DNA of 64,000 bases. Origin: Pseudomonas sp. MYb327. Lineage in GTDB: Bacteria; Pseudomonadota; Gammaproteobacteria; Pseudomonadales; Pseudomonadaceae. The first letter of the stretch is position 1; each line of letters begins with the position of its first letter. The notes under the pieces were generated by a model. It saw only the letters and a program-made list of their open reading frames with translations. It did not search any database and had not been told where the DNA came from. Made by a program: the position numbers and the translations under genes. Below are positions 51,632-62,785 of this stretch, in pieces. The stretch lies in assembly GCF_040438925.1 (NCBI RefSeq), contig NZ_CP159258.1, forward strand, positions 6,082,501-6,146,500, in the 5' to 3' direction.

Positions 51632-51705
51632 TGTACAGATTTAAAAGTCTGTACAACATAGGTTCATCATAGATTCAAAGGTGTACGTGTCAAATTATTT
51701 GTACA
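51632..51705 (-). promoter_or_regulatory. Promoter and paired TGTACA-N12-TGTACA operators of the photo-stress operon
   Basis: On the minus strand TTGACA (51688-51693) and TATGAT (51666-51671), 16 bp apart, form a near-consensus sigma-70 promoter. Four TGTAC words surround it at 51632, 51650, 51682 (TGTACG) and 51700. They form two pairs, each with exactly 12 bp between hexamers. One pair straddles the -35 and the other lies just downstream of the start point, ideal for repression. I recall a TGTACA-N12-TGTACA-type site for P. putida class II LitR. Confidence 0.8.
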
Positions 51706-51722
51706 AGTTTATATCGGGAAGA

Positions 51723-52996
<1,274 letters not shown>

Positions 52997-53119
52997 TTAG
53001 CGTTCTTGTTCTGACAGCTTGGCCTATTGTTAAACACAGAGCCTGCCCGATACCAAAAGATCCCTTGCTTATAAAAATAGACTAGTGATCAGGGTAAAAC
53101 GCCACGCGAGGAAGAAGTC

Positions 53120-54022
53120 ATGCACATATTGCTGACCGGCGGTACTGGTTTGATAGGACGTCAGCTCTGTCGTCACTGGTTGGGCCATGGGCATCGCCTG
53201 ACAGTCTTGAGTCGGACGCCTGAAAAAGTCGTGAAAATCTGTGGCGCGCAGGTGCGAGGAATCGCTCGGCTTGAGGACGTAGGGCAGGAGTCGGTTGACG
53301 CCATCGTCAATCTTGCCGGTGCGCCAATTGCCGATCGGCCCTGGACTTCCAAACGCAAGGCACTGCTCTGGGGCAGCCGGATCACGTTGACCGAAAATCT
53401 CCTGGCCTGGCTTGAAAGCCGCGAGCAAAAACCTCAGGTGCTGATTTCAGGCTCCGCCGTTGGTTGGTATGGCGATGGTGGCGAACGGGAATTGACCGAG
53501 CAATCGCCCCCTGTCATCGATGATTTCGCCAGCCAGTTGTGCATCGCCTGGGAGGAAACGGCGCAGCGGGCCGAGGCCTTGGGGATCCGCGTCATTCTCA
53601 TCCGCACCGGGCTGGTGTTGTCCGCCGAGGGCGGCTTTTTGTCGCGGCTGCTGTTGCCGTTCAAGTGGGGGCTGGGCGGGCCGATTGGCAATGGTCGGCA
53701 GTGGATGCCGTGGATTCATATCAACGACCAAATTGCCCTGATTGATTTTCTTCTGCATCGCAATGAAGCCAGCGGTCCATATAATGCGTGCGCACCGAAG
53801 CCGGTCCGCAATAGCGAGTTTGCCAAAAACCTGGGCAGCGTGTTGCACCGCCCGGCGTTCATGCCGATGCCGGCCCTGGCTTTGAAAGTGGGTTTGGGTG
53901 AGTTGTCACTGTTGTTGCTGGGGGGCCAGAAGGCCATTCCGGCGCGGCTGCTGGAAGCGGGTTTCACTTTCCAGTTCACTGATTTGCGCGCGGCCCTGGA
54001 CGATCTGTCCAGCCGCCTCTGA
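53120..54022 (+). CDS. NAD-dependent epimerase/dehydratase-like protein (TIGR01777)
   Basis: A 300-residue extended SDR of the TIGR01777 (YfcH/SulA-like) family: [13 protein letters not shown] at the N-terminus, SGSAVGWYG in the centre, PWIHINDQ near residue 195 and a C-terminal DUF1731 tail. GAGGAAGAAG precedes the ATG. Reaction unknown. It is 13 bp ahead of hemH and probably co-transcribed, and divergent from the renalase-like unit. Confidence 0.88.
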   Translation: MHILLTGGTGLIGRQLCRHWLGHGHRLTVLSRTPEKVVKICGAQVRGIARLEDVGQESVDAIVNLAGAPIADRPWTSKRKALLWGSRITLTENLLAWLESREQKPQVLISGSAVGWYGDGGERELTEQSPPVIDDFASQLCIAWEETAQRAEALGIRVILIRTGLVLSAEGGFLSRLLLPFKWGLGGPIGNGRQWMPWIHINDQIALIDFLLHRNEASGPYNACAPKPVRNSEFAKNLGSVLHRPAFMPMPALALKVGLGELSLLLLGGQKAIPARLLEAGFTFQFTDLRAALDDLSSRL

Positions 54023-54035
54023 AATAGGACGTTGC

Positions 54036-55061
54036 ATGACAGATCACGCGTTGCTTCTGGTCAACCTGGGCTCACCTGCCTCCACCTCGGTGGCGGATGT
54101 GCGCAGCTACCTCAATCAGTTTCTGATGGATCCGTATGTGATTGACCTGCCATGGCCGGTGCGGCGTCTGTTGGTGTCGCTGATCCTGTTCAAGCGCCCC
54201 GAGCAGTCGGCCCATGCCTATGCCTCGATCTGGTGGGAGGAGGGCTCACCACTGGTGGTGCTCAGTCGTCGCCTGCAACAGGCGATGACGTCCCAGTGGC
54301 ATCAGGGCCCGGTTGAACTGGCGATGCGCTACGGCGAACCGTCGATTGAATCGACACTGTTGCGTCTGGCGACGCAGGGCGTGAAGAAGGTCACGCTGGC
54401 GCCGCTTTATCCACAGTTCGCTGACAGCACCACGACCACGGTGATCGAAGAAGCCAAGCGCGTACTGCGGGAGAAAAAACTCAATTTGCAGCTGTCGATC
54501 CTCCAGCCGTTTTACGATCAACCGGAATACCTCGACGCTTTGGTGGCCACCAGCAAACCGCATCTGGAACAGGATTTCGATCATCTGCTGTTGAGCTTTC
54601 ACGGGTTGCCGGAGCGGCATCTGACCAAGCTCGATCCGACCGGCCAGCATTGCTTCAAGAATGAGGATTGCTGCAAGAATGCTTCGCCTGCCTCCCTGGC
54701 GACCTGTTATCGCGCCCAATGCCTGCGTAGCGCGGCTGAATTTGCCAAACGCATGGGCCTGCCGGATGGCAAGTGGTCGGTGTCGTTCCAGTCGCGTCTT
54801 GGTCGCGCGAAATGGATTGAACCCTACACCGAGGCGCGCCTCGACGAATTGGCTAAAAGTGGCGTGAAAAAGCTGCTGGTGATGTGCCCGGCATTCGTGG
54901 CCGATTGCATCGAGACACTGGAAGAGATTGGCGATCGCGGTAAGGAGCAGTTCCGCGAAGCGGGAGGGGAGGAGTTGGTGCTGGTGCCTTGCCTCAACGA
55001 TGATCCGCAGTGGGCGCGGGCGTTGAATACCTTGTGTGAGCGAGCGCCGTTGGCGCTTTAA
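54036..55061 (+). CDS. hemH: Ferrochelatase with an internal cysteine cluster
   Basis: A 341-residue enzyme inserting Fe2+ into protoporphyrin IX, the last step of haem synthesis. The metal-binding SFHG (His189), the FADSTTTTV segment and the [14 protein letters not shown] signature are present. Between His189 and the latter there are five cysteines (206, 212, 213, 224 and 229), an insertion E. coli HemH lacks. Microbial ferrochelatases with internal cysteine groups are known to hold a [2Fe-2S] cluster, so this one may too. The neighbouring photo-stress genes make sense because unconverted protoporphyrin is a photosensitiser. Confidence 0.94.
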   Translation: MTDHALLLVNLGSPASTSVADVRSYLNQFLMDPYVIDLPWPVRRLLVSLILFKRPEQSAHAYASIWWEEGSPLVVLSRRLQQAMTSQWHQGPVELAMRYGEPSIESTLLRLATQGVKKVTLAPLYPQFADSTTTTVIEEAKRVLREKKLNLQLSILQPFYDQPEYLDALVATSKPHLEQDFDHLLLSFHGLPERHLTKLDPTGQHCFKNEDCCKNASPASLATCYRAQCLRSAAEFAKRMGLPDGKWSVSFQSRLGRAKWIEPYTEARLDELAKSGVKKLLVMCPAFVADCIETLEEIGDRGKEQFREAGGEELVLVPCLNDDPQWARALNTLCERAPLAL

Positions 55062-55063
55062 AA

Positions 55064-55132
55064 GCATCGCCAGCAAGCCGGCTCCTACAAGGTTGCGTAC
55101 AGACCTGTAGGAGCCGGCTTGCTGGCGATAGC
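55064..55132. repeat. REPIN (short spacing)
   Basis: ATCGCCAGCAAGCCGGCTCC and its exact complement face each other across about 25 bp between convergent hemH and uraA. It is one of the best-conserved copies in the window. Confidence 0.93.
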
Positions 55133-55147
55133 ATTCCTGAGCCTCGC

Positions 55148-56428
55148 TTAGATCAGTGGCTCATCCGCCTTCTTGTGCTTCCAGCTGTCATTGCCCGGCA
55201 AAATAAGGTTCAGCGCAATCGCCACCACCGCGCACAGCGCGATGCCTTTGAGGCCGAAGTCATCCGGACCTGTGCCGGTGCCGACCAGGACGCCGCCAAT
55301 CCCGAACACCAGGGTCACCGAGACAATCACCAGATTGCGTGCTTCGCCCAGATCGATCTTGTGGCGAATCAGCGTGTTCATCCCCACCGCCGCAATCGAA
55401 CCGAACAACAGGCAGAGAATCCCGCCCATCACTGGTACCGGAATGCTTTGCAGCAGTGCACCGAACTTGCCGATAAACGCCAGGCTGATGGCGAAGATCG
55501 CCGCCCAGGTCATGATTTTCGGGTTGTAGTTTTTGGTGAGCATCACCGCGCCAGTGACTTCGGCGTAAGTAGTGTTGGGCGGACCGCCGAACAGGCCGGC
55601 AGCGGTGGTGGCAATGCCATCGCCGAGCAGGGTGCGGTGCAGGCCTGGCTTCTTCAGGTAATCGCGACCGGTGACGCTACCCACGGCAATTACGCCGCCG
55701 ATGTGCTCAATGGCCGGGGCCAAGGCTACTGGAACGATGAACAGAATCGCCTGCCAGTTGAATTCCGGCGCAGTGAAGTTCGGGATGGCAAACCACGGTG
55801 CAGCGGCAATTTTCGCGGTATCGACCACGCCGAAATAGAACGCCATGCCAAAGCCGACCAGCACGCCGGAAATGATCGGCACCAGGCGGAAAATGCCTTT
55901 GCCGAACACGGCGACGATCAGGGTGGTCAGCAGCGCCGGCATCGAGATCAGCATCGCCGTCTGGTAATGAATCAGTTCACTGCCGTCGCCAGCCTTGCCC
56001 ATCGCCATGTTGGCGGCAATGGGTGCCATGGCCAGGCCGATGGAGATGATCACCGGGCCGATCACCACGGGCGGCAGCAAACGGTCGATGAAACCGGTGC
56101 CTTTGATCTTCACGGCCAGGCCGAGGAAGGTATAAACGAAACCAGCCGCCATCACACCGCCCATGGTCGCCGCCAGGCCGAACTGGCCTTTGGCGAGAAT
56201 GATCGGGGTGATGAACGCAAAACTCGATGCCAGGAACACCGGCACCTGACGCCCGGTGACGATCTGGAACAGAATCGTCCCCAGGCCAGCGGTAAACAGC
56301 GCCACGTTCGGATCGAGGCCGGTAATCAGCGGCATCAACACCAAGGCGCCGAAGGCCACGAACAGCATCTGCGCGCCGGACAGCACCGTGCGCCAGAGCG
56401 GATCGTTGAACTCTTGCTGCATGCTCAC
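55148..56428 (-). CDS. uraA: Uracil:H+ symporter (NCS2 family)
   Basis: A 426-residue NCS2/NAT permease with about 14 hydrophobic segments. The substrate-site region around [14 protein letters not shown] (helix 8) and the [16 protein letters not shown] motif (helix 10) are typical of uracil carriers. It overlaps upp by 4 bp, so import and conversion of uracil to UMP are co-expressed. Confidence 0.94.
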   Translation of the reverse strand: MSMQQEFNDPLWRTVLSGAQMLFVAFGALVLMPLITGLDPNVALFTAGLGTILFQIVTGRQVPVFLASSFAFITPIILAKGQFGLAATMGGVMAAGFVYTFLGLAVKIKGTGFIDRLLPPVVIGPVIISIGLAMAPIAANMAMGKAGDGSELIHYQTAMLISMPALLTTLIVAVFGKGIFRLVPIISGVLVGFGMAFYFGVVDTAKIAAAPWFAIPNFTAPEFNWQAILFIVPVALAPAIEHIGGVIAVGSVTGRDYLKKPGLHRTLLGDGIATTAAGLFGGPPNTTYAEVTGAVMLTKNYNPKIMTWAAIFAISLAFIGKFGALLQSIPVPVMGGILCLLFGSIAAVGMNTLIRHKIDLGEARNLVIVSVTLVFGIGGVLVGTGTGPDDFGLKGIALCAVVAIALNLILPGNDSWKHKKADEPLI

Positions 56429-57063
56429 GCGTCCTTCTGCTTGGTGCCGAAGATCTTGTCACCGGCATCACCGAGGCCCGGGATGATGTAACCGTGTTCG
56501 TTCAGTTTTTGATCAATGGATGCGGTGTAGATGATCACGTCCGGGTGAGCTTTCTCGACCACGGCGATACCTTCCGGCGCGGCGACCAGCACCATGGCGC
56601 GGATGTCCTTGCAGCCCGCTTTTTTCAGCAGATCGATGGTAGCGACCATCGAACCACCGGTGGCGAGCATCGGGTCGATGATCATGGCCAGCCGTTCGTC
56701 GATTTCCGGGACCAGTTTTTCCAGGTAGGTGTGGGCTTCGAGGGTTTCTTCGTTGCGTGCCACGCCCACGGCGCTGACCTTGGCGCCCGGAATCAGGCTC
56801 AGCACGCCTTCGAGCATGCCAATACCGGCACGCAGGATCGGTACTACAGTAATTTTCTTGCCGGCGATTTTCTCGACCGACACGGTGCCGCACCAACCTT
56901 CGATATCGTAGGTTTCCAGCGGCAGGTCTTTGGTGGCTTCATAGGTCAGCAGGGCACCGACTTCCTGAGCGAGCTCACGGAAATTCTTGGTGCTGATGTC
57001 TGCGCGGCGCATCAGGCCAAGTTTATGACGGATCAGCGGATGGCGGATCTCGAGGATGGGCAT
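56425..57063 (-). CDS. upp: Uracil phosphoribosyltransferase
   Basis: A 212-residue enzyme making UMP from uracil and PRPP. The PRPP loop [10 protein letters not shown] is near residue 130, and the uracil-binding [16 protein letters not shown] tail closes the protein. Start [15 protein letters not shown] at 57063. First gene of the upp-uraA pair; divergent from hpt. Confidence 0.95.
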   Translation of the reverse strand: MPILEIRHPLIRHKLGLMRRADISTKNFRELAQEVGALLTYEATKDLPLETYDIEGWCGTVSVEKIAGKKITVVPILRAGIGMLEGVLSLIPGAKVSAVGVARNEETLEAHTYLEKLVPEIDERLAMIIDPMLATGGSMVATIDLLKKAGCKDIRAMVLVAAPEGIAVVEKAHPDVIIYTASIDQKLNEHGYIIPGLGDAGDKIFGTKQKDA

Positions 57064-57238
57064 GGGAAAGGCTCCGGCGGCGGGCAAAAAAACCGGCCTA
57101 GATTAATCTATCCGAGGGTGTTGTCCTATAGACATACAGTACGTTAGTCCACAAACGCTTGATCTGGCCGTGCGGGATGCGTACCTTTGCCCGCTTTTCC
57201 GCACTTAGTCCCCCCGATACCACCCCCAGGAGAGCGCC

Positions 57239-57796
57239 ATGTCCGCTGATCTCGAGCATATCCGTCAAATCATGCGAGAGGCTGACTGCCTGTACACCGA
57301 AGCTGAAGTCGAGGCGGCCATCGCCCGCGTCGGTGCGCACATCAATGAAGAACTGGCGGACAGCAACCCGGTGGTGTTCTGCGTGATGAACGGCGGCCTG
57401 ATTTTCGCCGGCAAGCTGCTCACCCACCTGCAATTCCCGCTGGAAGCGTCCTACCTTCACGCCACTCGCTATCGCAATGAAACCAGCGGCGGCGAGCTGT
57501 TCTGGAAAGCCAAGCCGGAAGTGTCGTTCATCGACCGTGACGTGCTGATCATCGACGACATCCTCGACGAGGGTCACACCCTCGGCGCGATCATCGACTT
57601 CTGCAAACACGCCGGCGCGCGCAAAGTGCACACCGCCGTGTTGATAGACAAGGACCACGACCGCAAGGCTCGCCCGGACCTGAAAGCCGACTTCGTTGGC
57701 CTGCCGTGCATCGACCGCTACATCTTTGGCTATGGCATGGACTACAAAGGCTACTGGCGTAACGCCAACGGGATTTTTGCCGTTAAAGGCATGTAA
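57239..57796 (+). CDS. hpt: Hypoxanthine-guanine phosphoribosyltransferase
   Basis: A 185-residue purine salvage enzyme converting hypoxanthine or guanine with PRPP to IMP or GMP. The PRPP-binding loop LIIDDILDEGHTL is near residue 103; VMNGGLIFAG and the C-terminal FGYGMDYKGYWRN segment match the family. GGAG lies 8 nt upstream. It is back-to-back with upp, forming a small base-salvage locus. Confidence 0.94.
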   Translation: MSADLEHIRQIMREADCLYTEAEVEAAIARVGAHINEELADSNPVVFCVMNGGLIFAGKLLTHLQFPLEASYLHATRYRNETSGGELFWKAKPEVSFIDRDVLIIDDILDEGHTLGAIIDFCKHAGARKVHTAVLIDKDHDRKARPDLKADFVGLPCIDRYIFGYGMDYKGYWRNANGIFAVKGM

Positions 57797-57812
57797 GCCC
57801 TCGCAACATCCT

Positions 57813-57892
57813 CTGTAGGAGCTGGCTTGTCAGCGAAGGCGGTGTGTCTGCTGCACCGCGTCGTCTTTTTCGCCAGCAAGCCGGCTCCTACA
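57813..57892. repeat. REPIN
   Basis: TGTAGGAGCTGGCTTGTCAG faces CGCCAGCAAGCCGGCTCCTA across about 40 bp, after hpt. Confidence 0.9.
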
Positions 57893-57941
57893 AGTATCTG
57901 ATGGCTGCTACAGTGCTCGGCCCCGTCCTCCGGAGCCCGTC

Positions 57942-58427
57942 ATGAGCCTTTTGATCCGCACCTGCGCCGCCCTGTTGTTGACCTTCAGCCTGCCACTGGC
58001 CGCCGCGCCGGCCCCGATGCACGGGCAATTCCTGCCGCCGGATGACCTGACCCTGCGTGACGCCGAGCCCGAGCAACAACAACTGTTGCAGGTCACCGAG
58101 TATTCGGTGGTAGTTGGCAGTCAGCGTCAATCCAACCAGCAGCCGATTCCGGTCACGTCACCGTTGATGATCCGACTCAAGGGCAAATCCCTGAACAAGG
58201 GCGCGACGATCACTCAGGTGCTGGTCAACTTCGATGGCGAAAGCAAAAGCCTGAAAAAACCGGTCTACGACGAGAAGAGCAAGACCCTGACGCTGTTTTA
58301 TCCACAGGCTCAATACCGCGTGGTCATCGACTTGCTGCGCAATGACACGGTGTATTGCCAGTTCCTCAGCTACGCCAACGGCCATGTCTGGGCGGATCTG
58401 CACACCGGCAGCGTTCGTCCGCGTTGA
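57942..58427 (+). CDS. Periplasmic hypothetical protein (DUF2057-like)
   Basis: A 161-residue exported protein with a signal peptide ending AAAPA near residue 24. The mature part is beta-rich and resembles DUF2057/YccT-type envelope proteins, with a conserved middle of the form PLMIRLKGKSLNKGA. Function not established. A GGAG site precedes the ATG. It lies 60 bp before the next small gene on the same strand. Confidence 0.72.
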   Translation: MSLLIRTCAALLLTFSLPLAAAPAPMHGQFLPPDDLTLRDAEPEQQQLLQVTEYSVVVGSQRQSNQQPIPVTSPLMIRLKGKSLNKGATITQVLVNFDGESKSLKKPVYDEKSKTLTLFYPQAQYRVVIDLLRNDTVYCQFLSYANGHVWADLHTGSVRPR

Positions 58428-58490
58428 GTGCGACGCCCGCGCGGGGGTAAACTGCTCGCCCCGTGAAATGTCTGCGAGCTGGAGTCGGCA

Positions 58491-58778
58491 ATGCGTAAAG
58501 ATAAGAAACAAGTGATTGGTGACGAGATCGGTGATGAGCAGATCAAGTTGTTCCTCGATTTCGAACCGGTCGACGCCACTTCACCTTCGTTGCACAAACT
58601 GATCAAGGCTTACCGTGGCCTGCGTATCGATGACTTCGAGCGTTTCCTGACGTTCTTCGTCGAAGCCGGTTTCGATGTGAACGGCAAGGATGAGCATGGC
58701 AATGACTTCGTCGCCCTGATCAAGGATCAGCGCAACGCACCGGATTACATCGAGCTGATCGAAAAAGCTCGCGGCTAA
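58491..58778 (+). CDS. PA4642-family small cytoplasmic protein
   Basis: A 95-residue protein of a Pseudomonas-specific family. The C-terminal half (FVEAGFDVNGKDEHGNDFVA) looks like one ankyrin-like repeat. Helical and charged, with no signal or membrane segment. Probably expressed with the preceding gene. Function unknown. Confidence 0.82.
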   Translation: MRKDKKQVIGDEIGDEQIKLFLDFEPVDATSPSLHKLIKAYRGLRIDDFERFLTFFVEAGFDVNGKDEHGNDFVALIKDQRNAPDYIELIEKARG

Positions 58779-58796
58779 ACCGGTTAAACCCGCTTT

Positions 58797-58884
58797 TGTA
58801 GGAGCCGGCTTGCTGGCGATAGCATCACCTCGGTCTGTCCGACCCACTCAAGGGATGTTATCGCCAGCAAGCCGGCCCCTACAG
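58797..58884. repeat. REPIN
   Basis: TGTAGGAGCCGGCTTGCTGG faces CCAGCAAGCCGGCCCCTACA across about 45 bp, between convergent genes and just before a terminator. Confidence 0.92.
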
Positions 58885-58885
58885 C

Positions 58886-58915
58886 AAAAAAAACGCCCCA
58901 ATGGGGCGTTTTTTT
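58886..58915. terminator. Bidirectional terminator downstream of mqo
   Basis: AAAAAACGCCCC/GGGGCGTTTTTT stem with a 3-nt loop and long A and T runs, 12 bp beyond the mqo stop. Confidence 0.95.
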
Positions 58916-58926
58916 ATGCGGCCGAA

Positions 58927-60435
58927 TCAAGCGTAGCTTTCGGTCTCGCTGCTTGCTTCAACCAGTTCCAGCGCGACGTTGTTCTGCGAGTTGATCTTGC
59001 GATACAGCGCGGCGTCGGTTTCCAGGACTTTCTCGCGGGCCGGGAAGATTTCCGCGAGTTTGGCAGCCCATTCGCCCTTGGCTTTGCCCGGGAAGCATTT
59101 TTCGATCAGTTCCAGCATGATCGAAACAGTCACCGATGCACCTGGCGAAGCGCCGAGCAGGGCAGCAAGGGAACCGTCCTTGGCCGCGACGAGTTCGGTA
59201 CCGAACTGCAGAACGCCGCCTTTTTTCGGATCTTTCTTGATGATCTGCACCCGTTGGCCAGCCACTTCCAGGCGCCAGTCTTCGGCTTTCGCCTCAGGGT
59301 AGAAGCGACGCAGGGACTCCAGACGTTGCTCCATCGACTGCATCACTTCGCTGACCAGGTACTTGGTCAGGTCCATGTTGTTTTTCGCCACGGCCAGCAT
59401 CGGGCCGATGTTGCCGGCGCGAACCGACATCGGCAGGTCCATGAAGGAGCCATGCTTGAGGAACTTGGTGGTGAAACCGGCGTAGGGTCCGAACAACAGG
59501 GACTTCTTGCCATCGACAACGCGGGTGTCCAGGTGCGGCACGGACATCGGTGGCGAACCCACGGCGGCCTGGCTGTAGACCTTGGCCTGGTGGTGCTTGA
59601 CCACTTCCGGGTTGTCGCAACGCAGCCACTGGCCACTGATCGGGAAGCCGCCGAAGCCTTTGCTCTCTTCGATGCCCGAGGCTTGCAGCAATGGCAATGC
59701 CGCGCCGCCTGCGCCGAGGAAGACGAACTTGGCGTCGACTTCACGGCTGTTGCCGCTGTTGACGTCCTTGATGCTGACAGTCCAGCCGCCGTTGTTGCGT
59801 TTCAGGCCGGTGACGCGCTTGCAGTACTTGACCTGGGCATCGGGTGCGCTGGTCAGGTGCTTGAGCAACTGGTTGGTCAGGGCGCCGAAGTTGACGTCGG
59901 TGCCATTGATCACGCGGGTGGCGGCGAGGGTTTCGCCAGCGTCACGGCCCGGCATCATCAATGGCATCCACTCGGCCATTTTGGCCTTGTCTTCGGTGTA
60001 TTCCATGTCCGCGAAGGCGTGGTGCTTGCTCAGGACCTTGAAGCGTTCCTTGAGGAAGGAAACGCCGCTGTCGCCCTGCACGAAGCTCAAGTGCGGAACC
60101 GGGCTGATGAACGATTTGCACGAGCCGAACGTGCCTTTTTTGGTCAAGTACGACCAAAACTGCTTCGACACCTCGAACTGGGTGTTGATGTGCACGGCTT
60201 TCTTGATGTCGACGGTGCCATCGGCAGCTTGCGGCGTATAGTTCAACTCGCACAGGCCAGCGTGACCGGTACCGGCGTTGTTCCACGGGTTGGAACTCTC
60301 CGCAGCACCGGAATCCATCAGCTCGACGACTTCCAGCTTGATCGCGGGGTCGAGCTCTTTGAGCAGTACAGCAAGGGTGGCACTCATGATGCCGGCCCCA
60401 ACCAGTACTACGTCGACTGCTTCGTTATGCGCCAT
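58927..60435 (-). CDS. mqo: Malate:quinone oxidoreductase
   Basis: A 502-residue membrane-associated FAD enzyme oxidising malate to oxaloacetate and passing electrons to quinone, the main malate-oxidising step of the TCA cycle in pseudomonads. FAD loop [15 protein letters not shown] at residues 10-24; [20 protein letters not shown] and [13 protein letters not shown] are family signatures. GGAGACGCG precedes the ATG. Monocistronic, with its own terminator. P. aeruginosa has two mqo genes; which one this matches is not settled from sequence alone. Confidence 0.95.
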   Translation of the reverse strand: MAHNEAVDVVLVGAGIMSATLAVLLKELDPAIKLEVVELMDSGAAESSNPWNNAGTGHAGLCELNYTPQAADGTVDIKKAVHINTQFEVSKQFWSYLTKKGTFGSCKSFISPVPHLSFVQGDSGVSFLKERFKVLSKHHAFADMEYTEDKAKMAEWMPLMMPGRDAGETLAATRVINGTDVNFGALTNQLLKHLTSAPDAQVKYCKRVTGLKRNNGGWTVSIKDVNSGNSREVDAKFVFLGAGGAALPLLQASGIEESKGFGGFPISGQWLRCDNPEVVKHHQAKVYSQAAVGSPPMSVPHLDTRVVDGKKSLLFGPYAGFTTKFLKHGSFMDLPMSVRAGNIGPMLAVAKNNMDLTKYLVSEVMQSMEQRLESLRRFYPEAKAEDWRLEVAGQRVQIIKKDPKKGGVLQFGTELVAAKDGSLAALLGASPGASVTVSIMLELIEKCFPGKAKGEWAAKLAEIFPAREKVLETDAALYRKINSQNNVALELVEASSETESYA

Positions 60436-61176
60436 TTAACGCGTCTCCAAAATCTGCAGCACCAAATTGACGGCATGGCTGCCAAGCGTTCCGGGGCGTG
60501 TCAGTGTTGCCCCAAATACCCATGGCAGGATCGCCATGTCCGAATCTTCGCAATTTTTTGCAACTTCGACGGACGCTACCGGCCGGGTCTAATCAGAGTT
60601 CCATGAACTCATTTCAACGGGCGGCTGGCAATTCGACTTATGGTCGATACATCCGTTTGTGCAACCAAATCCGTAGCGGACAGGCTTCAGGCTCCGGTGT
60701 TCGAGGAGTACTCGGTCCTGTGTCGTTGGGCTGTTGTAGACACTAATGGTGCATGTTCAGACGCAAAACTATTCATTTGCTCGCCACACTCTTGTGAAGT
60801 TGTGAAAACCCGTTTTTTTCACGCTCTTTTGAAGACGTGAACCTCAAAAAAGGGCTGTCCCAGCCTGGCACCGTGCCCGGATGGTTCGCCGCCAGGGAAT
60901 TCATGGCAGGCAAAACGGGCAAAACAGCTCAGTGACCGAGCGTAATGACAGCTCTGCAGATTCGCGAAAAGTGGAGGTTTTGCCAAAGTAACAGCAAGCG
61001 CGCCAGCTTCACTCGATCTGTGTGGGCGGCTCTCTGTGGGCGGTGCGGGGTGTCAATACCGGGGCATTGACGATGCTGCGAGGCCCGATCAGGAGACGTC
61101 CTTATAATCGGGGGGAGATTGTAGCGAAGAAACGCAGGGAATTGGTCGTGTTTAATGACTTTTATTAGGCGTTCGG
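60436..61176. other. Long gene-poor region upstream of mqo
   Basis: About 740 bp without a convincing gene. An 82-codon plus-strand frame at 60498 has no ribosome site and low-complexity Ser/Gly content, so I do not call it. The region must hold the mqo promoter. An AT-rich stretch near 60775-60850 stands out from the GC-rich surroundings. No repeat, tRNA or clear terminator was seen; a small RNA cannot be ruled out. Confidence 0.5.
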
Positions 61177-61410
61177 TCAGGTGGTCAGCAGTTGTTGCAC
61201 GCGCGTGCGGGGTTGCCGCTGGCTGATGCGGGCGCTGGCAGGCAGAGGCTGATGCAGCCAGTTCAGGCGGATTTCTTCGATTTCGACCCATCCATCGCCC
61301 ATCGGCTGCAGGCTGCACTGCTTGAATGCCTGGCAGTGGCCGTTGTGGTCGAGCAGGGCGAAGCAGCGATGCCGAGGACGTGGTGCGAACAAGGAAATGA
61401 GAAAGCGCAT
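61177..61410 (-). CDS. Small conserved hypothetical protein
   Basis: A 77-residue protein with an N-terminal hydrophobic start (MRFLISLFA), then a beta-rich body (CFALLDHNGHCQAFKQC, GWVEIEEIRLNWL) and a basic C-terminus. I recall similar small proteins near mqo in other pseudomonads but know no function. No strong ribosome site precedes the ATG, which lowers confidence. Confidence 0.55.
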   Translation of the reverse strand: MRFLISLFAPRPRHRCFALLDHNGHCQAFKQCSLQPMGDGWVEIEEIRLNWLHQPLPASARISQRQPRTRVQQLLTT

Positions 61411-61610
61411 AAGTAAGTACCGTGTGGGGTGACTGCAGTAGAGATTGCCAATGAGCCGTGACGTGCAAGTGTATGGAGGGTGACAGGTGTGTGACAGGAA
61501 CCGCGGTCTGAAAGCCTTGTCAGATTTTTCTGAAATTGTTGCGCTGGTTCGCGGCAGTGGCGCACCGCTATACTGCCGGCCTGTTTGTGCCTGATTCTGG
61601 AGAGAAGAGC

Positions 61611-62195
61611 ATGTTGCAACGCCTGTTGTTCGGTTTGATCACTGTGACCACCTTGACGCTGGTCGGCTGCGCCCACAGCCCGCAACAACTGAACCCGGAA
61701 CCCAAGTTGACGGCTCAACTGGCGCCGGTCGGTCGCGGTCAGCCAGTGGTGGTGCGTGTGGTGGACGGGCGTCCGTCACCGACCCTGGGCACCCGTGGTG
61801 GCCTGTATCCAGAGACCAGCGCGATTACCGTGCAGGGCGCGCAGATCCTGCCGAAATTGCAGGCTCAAGCTGAGGCGGCCGTGCGCTTGCTGGGCTTCAC
61901 CCCGACTACCAATGCGGCGAACGCGCCGCAACTGACCGTGACCCTGGCGGAGCTGAAGTATCAGTCGCCAAAAGAAGGCATGTATGTGACCGAGGCAACC
62001 ATCGGCGCGACCTTCCGCTCCGATGTGCAGAACGCCAATCGTCGTTACAGCGGTCGTTACGGCGCATCCCTGGACCAGCGTTTCGGCATGGCGCCCAATC
62101 AGGAGACCAACACCAAACTGGTCAGCGACGTGTTGAGCGATGCGTTGACCCGTTTGTTCAAGGACCCGACCGTGGGTCAGATCCTCGGCGAGTAA
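61611..62195 (+). CDS. YajG-family lipoprotein
   Basis: A 194-residue lipoprotein: signal peptide with lipobox LVGC (Cys19), then a YajG-type domain with VRVVDGRPSPTLGTRGG and a conserved LSDALTRLFKDPTVGQIL tail. GGAG is 9 nt before the ATG, and a TATACT -10 candidate lies at 61569-61574. Probably outer-membrane anchored; function unknown. It has its own terminator. Confidence 0.85.
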   Translation: MLQRLLFGLITVTTLTLVGCAHSPQQLNPEPKLTAQLAPVGRGQPVVVRVVDGRPSPTLGTRGGLYPETSAITVQGAQILPKLQAQAEAAVRLLGFTPTTNAANAPQLTVTLAELKYQSPKEGMYVTEATIGATFRSDVQNANRRYSGRYGASLDQRFGMAPNQETNTKLVSDVLSDALTRLFKDPTVGQILGE

Positions 62196-62211
62196 GCTTT
62201 TGCCAGGTGTT

Positions 62212-62247
62212 AAAAAGCCCGGCACCAGCGATGGTCCCGGGCTTTTT
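62212..62247 (+). terminator. Terminator of the YajG-family gene
   Basis: AAAAAGCCCGG...CCGGGCTTTTT stem-loop, 17 bp after the stop codon. Confidence 0.92.
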
Positions 62248-62280
62248 CATGCCTGCTGATATGTCGAATGCGCGATCTCC

Positions 62281-62373
62281 TGCAGGAGCCTGGCTTGCCA
62301 GCCACGGCGCAGGGTCAGTCGACATCAATGTTGAATGGTCCGACGCTATCGCTGGCAAGCCAGCTCCCACAGG
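62281..62373. repeat. REPIN
   Basis: GCAGGAGCCTGGCTTGCCAG faces CTGGCAAGCCAGCTCCCACA across about 50 bp, between convergent genes. Confidence 0.9.
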
Positions 62374-62384
62374 GATGAGTGTAT

Positions 62385-62762
62385 TCAGGCGGCTTGTGAA
62401 TAAAAATCCAGCACGCTCACACCCGTCAGCAAATCGGCTTCAGGCAAATCCGGGTGTTGATGACCGCCCAGTGCGCAATACACCAGCCAGTGACGGTCCT
62501 GAACGTTAAAGGCGAGGCTGCCGACGAGGGTTTGTTGTTCGTCGTTGTGGGCAATGAGGTAGAGGCGATCCTGGTTTTCGGCGTGCAGCATGACAAGGTC
62601 CGTGTCGGTTTCGAGGGGCGAAAGACTGACGTATTCAGATGACGGAACCGTGACGCAGGACAACCACTGGTCAAATGCCTCATTTTTTGTCGCAAAGGAG
62701 AGGGCAGCCTTGGAGGCATTCGGTAGAATCCGCGCCGCGGTCGCCGGTTCGGCGTCTGCCAC
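62385..62762 (-). CDS. Small hypothetical protein
   Basis: A protein of up to 125 residues, cytoplasmic and rich in acidic residues and Leu; no family recognised. The body (FATKNEAFDQWLSCVTVPSS, DRLYLIAHNDEQQ, HWLVYCALGG) looks like a real folded domain. The start is uncertain: GTG at 62762 is the only usable one before residue 60, lacks a ribosome site, and overlaps the promoter area (TAGAAT) of the divergent gene. The true start may lie nearer 62690 at a rare codon. Confidence 0.6.
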   Translation of the reverse strand: MADAEPATAARILPNASKAALSFATKNEAFDQWLSCVTVPSSEYVSLSPLETDTDLVMLHAENQDRLYLIAHNDEQQTLVGSLAFNVQDRHWLVYCALGGHQHPDLPEADLLTGVSVLDFYSQAA

Positions 62763-62785
62763 ATCGGTTTTGTTCGAGGTCCGTG

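Noticed and set aside
57291..57296. TGTACA inside hpt
   Set aside because: Lies in coding sequence with no partner half-site 12 bp away.
58810..60606. 598-codon plus-strand frame opposite mqo
   Set aside because: Mqo motifs on the minus strand are complete; the frame also crosses a REPIN and terminator.
60498..60746. 82-codon frame upstream of mqo
   Set aside because: No ribosome site, low-complexity product, no recognised similarity.
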